Below are positions 63,997 through 64,000 of a stretch of 64,000 nt of DNA, piece after piece. The position numbers and the translations under genes were made by a program. This DNA is from JAVVSK01 sp036654235 (lineage in GTDB: Bacteria > Bacillota > Clostridia > Christensenellales > CAG-138). Position 1 is the stretch's first letter; every line of letters starts with the position of its first letter. The DNA lies in NCBI GenBank assembly GCA_036654235.1, contig JAVVSK010000002.1, positions 91,131 to 155,130 on the forward strand, read 5' to 3'. Under the pieces are notes generated by a model that saw nothing but the letters and a program-made list of their open reading frames with translations, did no database searches and was not told where the DNA came from.

Positions 63997-64000
63997 ACGA

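Overview
The window looks like a chromosomal stretch of an anaerobic, low-to-moderate GC, spore-forming member of the Clostridia, probably gut-associated. The main reasons are spoVT, AddAB rather than RecBCD, a V-type (NtpA-type) ATPase operon, a tetrahydrofolate riboswitch in front of an ECF folate S component, YugP-, DUF815- and SpoVT-type genes typical of Firmicutes, and three secreted proteins ending in type I dockerins, as in cellulosome-forming Clostridia. TTG start codons set by a well-placed Shine-Dalgarno are common (folT, NUDIX gene, addA, spoVT, queA). The species cannot be named from sequence reading alone.

Layout. 1-4.9 kb (+): kinase-like protein, Cys-rich small protein, TGS/uridine-kinase-type nucleoside kinase, YugP-like membrane protease, obg, terminator. 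5.0-6.6 kb (+): promoter, THF riboswitch, folT, NUDIX hydrolase. 6.7-15.7 kb (+): SDR, RadC, thpR, addB, addA. 15.8-19.1 kb (-): two dockerin-bearing secreted proteins and a truncated copy of one dockerin. 19.4-19.6 kb (-): tRNA-Pro(CGG) and tRNA-Thr(CGT) with their own promoter and terminator. 19.7-23.5 kb (-): nadE-eda-CPBP protease-rlmH, an overlapping operon. 23.5-30.4 kb (-): zinc-ribbon repeat protein, oxoamine synthase, decayed NUDIX gene, thrS, deoxyinosine glycosylase, MBL hydrolase, unknown protein. 30.5-34.4 kb (+): lipoprotein, spoVT, DUF815 ATPase. 34.5-40.1 kb (-): PIG-V-like membrane glycosyltransferase, dockerin transglutaminase, small unknown protein, amidohydrolase. 40.3-42.5 kb (+): serC-serA behind a strong promoter and a structured leader. 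42.6-50.3 kb (-): methionine gamma-lyase, AI-2E transporter, clpC, xdhC, moaC, moaA, MOSC. 50.5-51.7 kb: tRNA-Leu(TAA) and the wreck of a serine recombinase. 51.8-53.9 kb (+): queA-tgt. 54.2-62.8 kb (+): a complete V-type ATPase operon, H-I-K-E-C-F-A-B-D. 63.2-64.0 kb (+): a broken IS605-type tnpB.

How the genes work together. AddAB and RadC are repair or recombination functions. QueA and Tgt make queuosine in tRNA. SerC and SerA form the serine branch from 3-phosphoglycerate. MoaA, MoaC, MOSC and XdhC point to molybdenum cofactor supply for a molybdenum hydroxylase encoded elsewhere. The V-ATPase K subunit carries the Na+-ligand pattern known from Enterococcus hirae. The dockerin proteins (papain-like protease, transglutaminase-fold protein, beta-repeat protein) suggest a cohesin-dockerin surface complex acting on proteins or peptides rather than only on polysaccharide.

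I did not find a clear new defence or mobile system. The points most worth a second look are: a NadE whose glutaminase half has lost its catalytic segment, a structured serC leader with competing pairings, a duplicated dockerin 3' end, homopolymer-length lesions in two genes, and several mobile or gene remnants.
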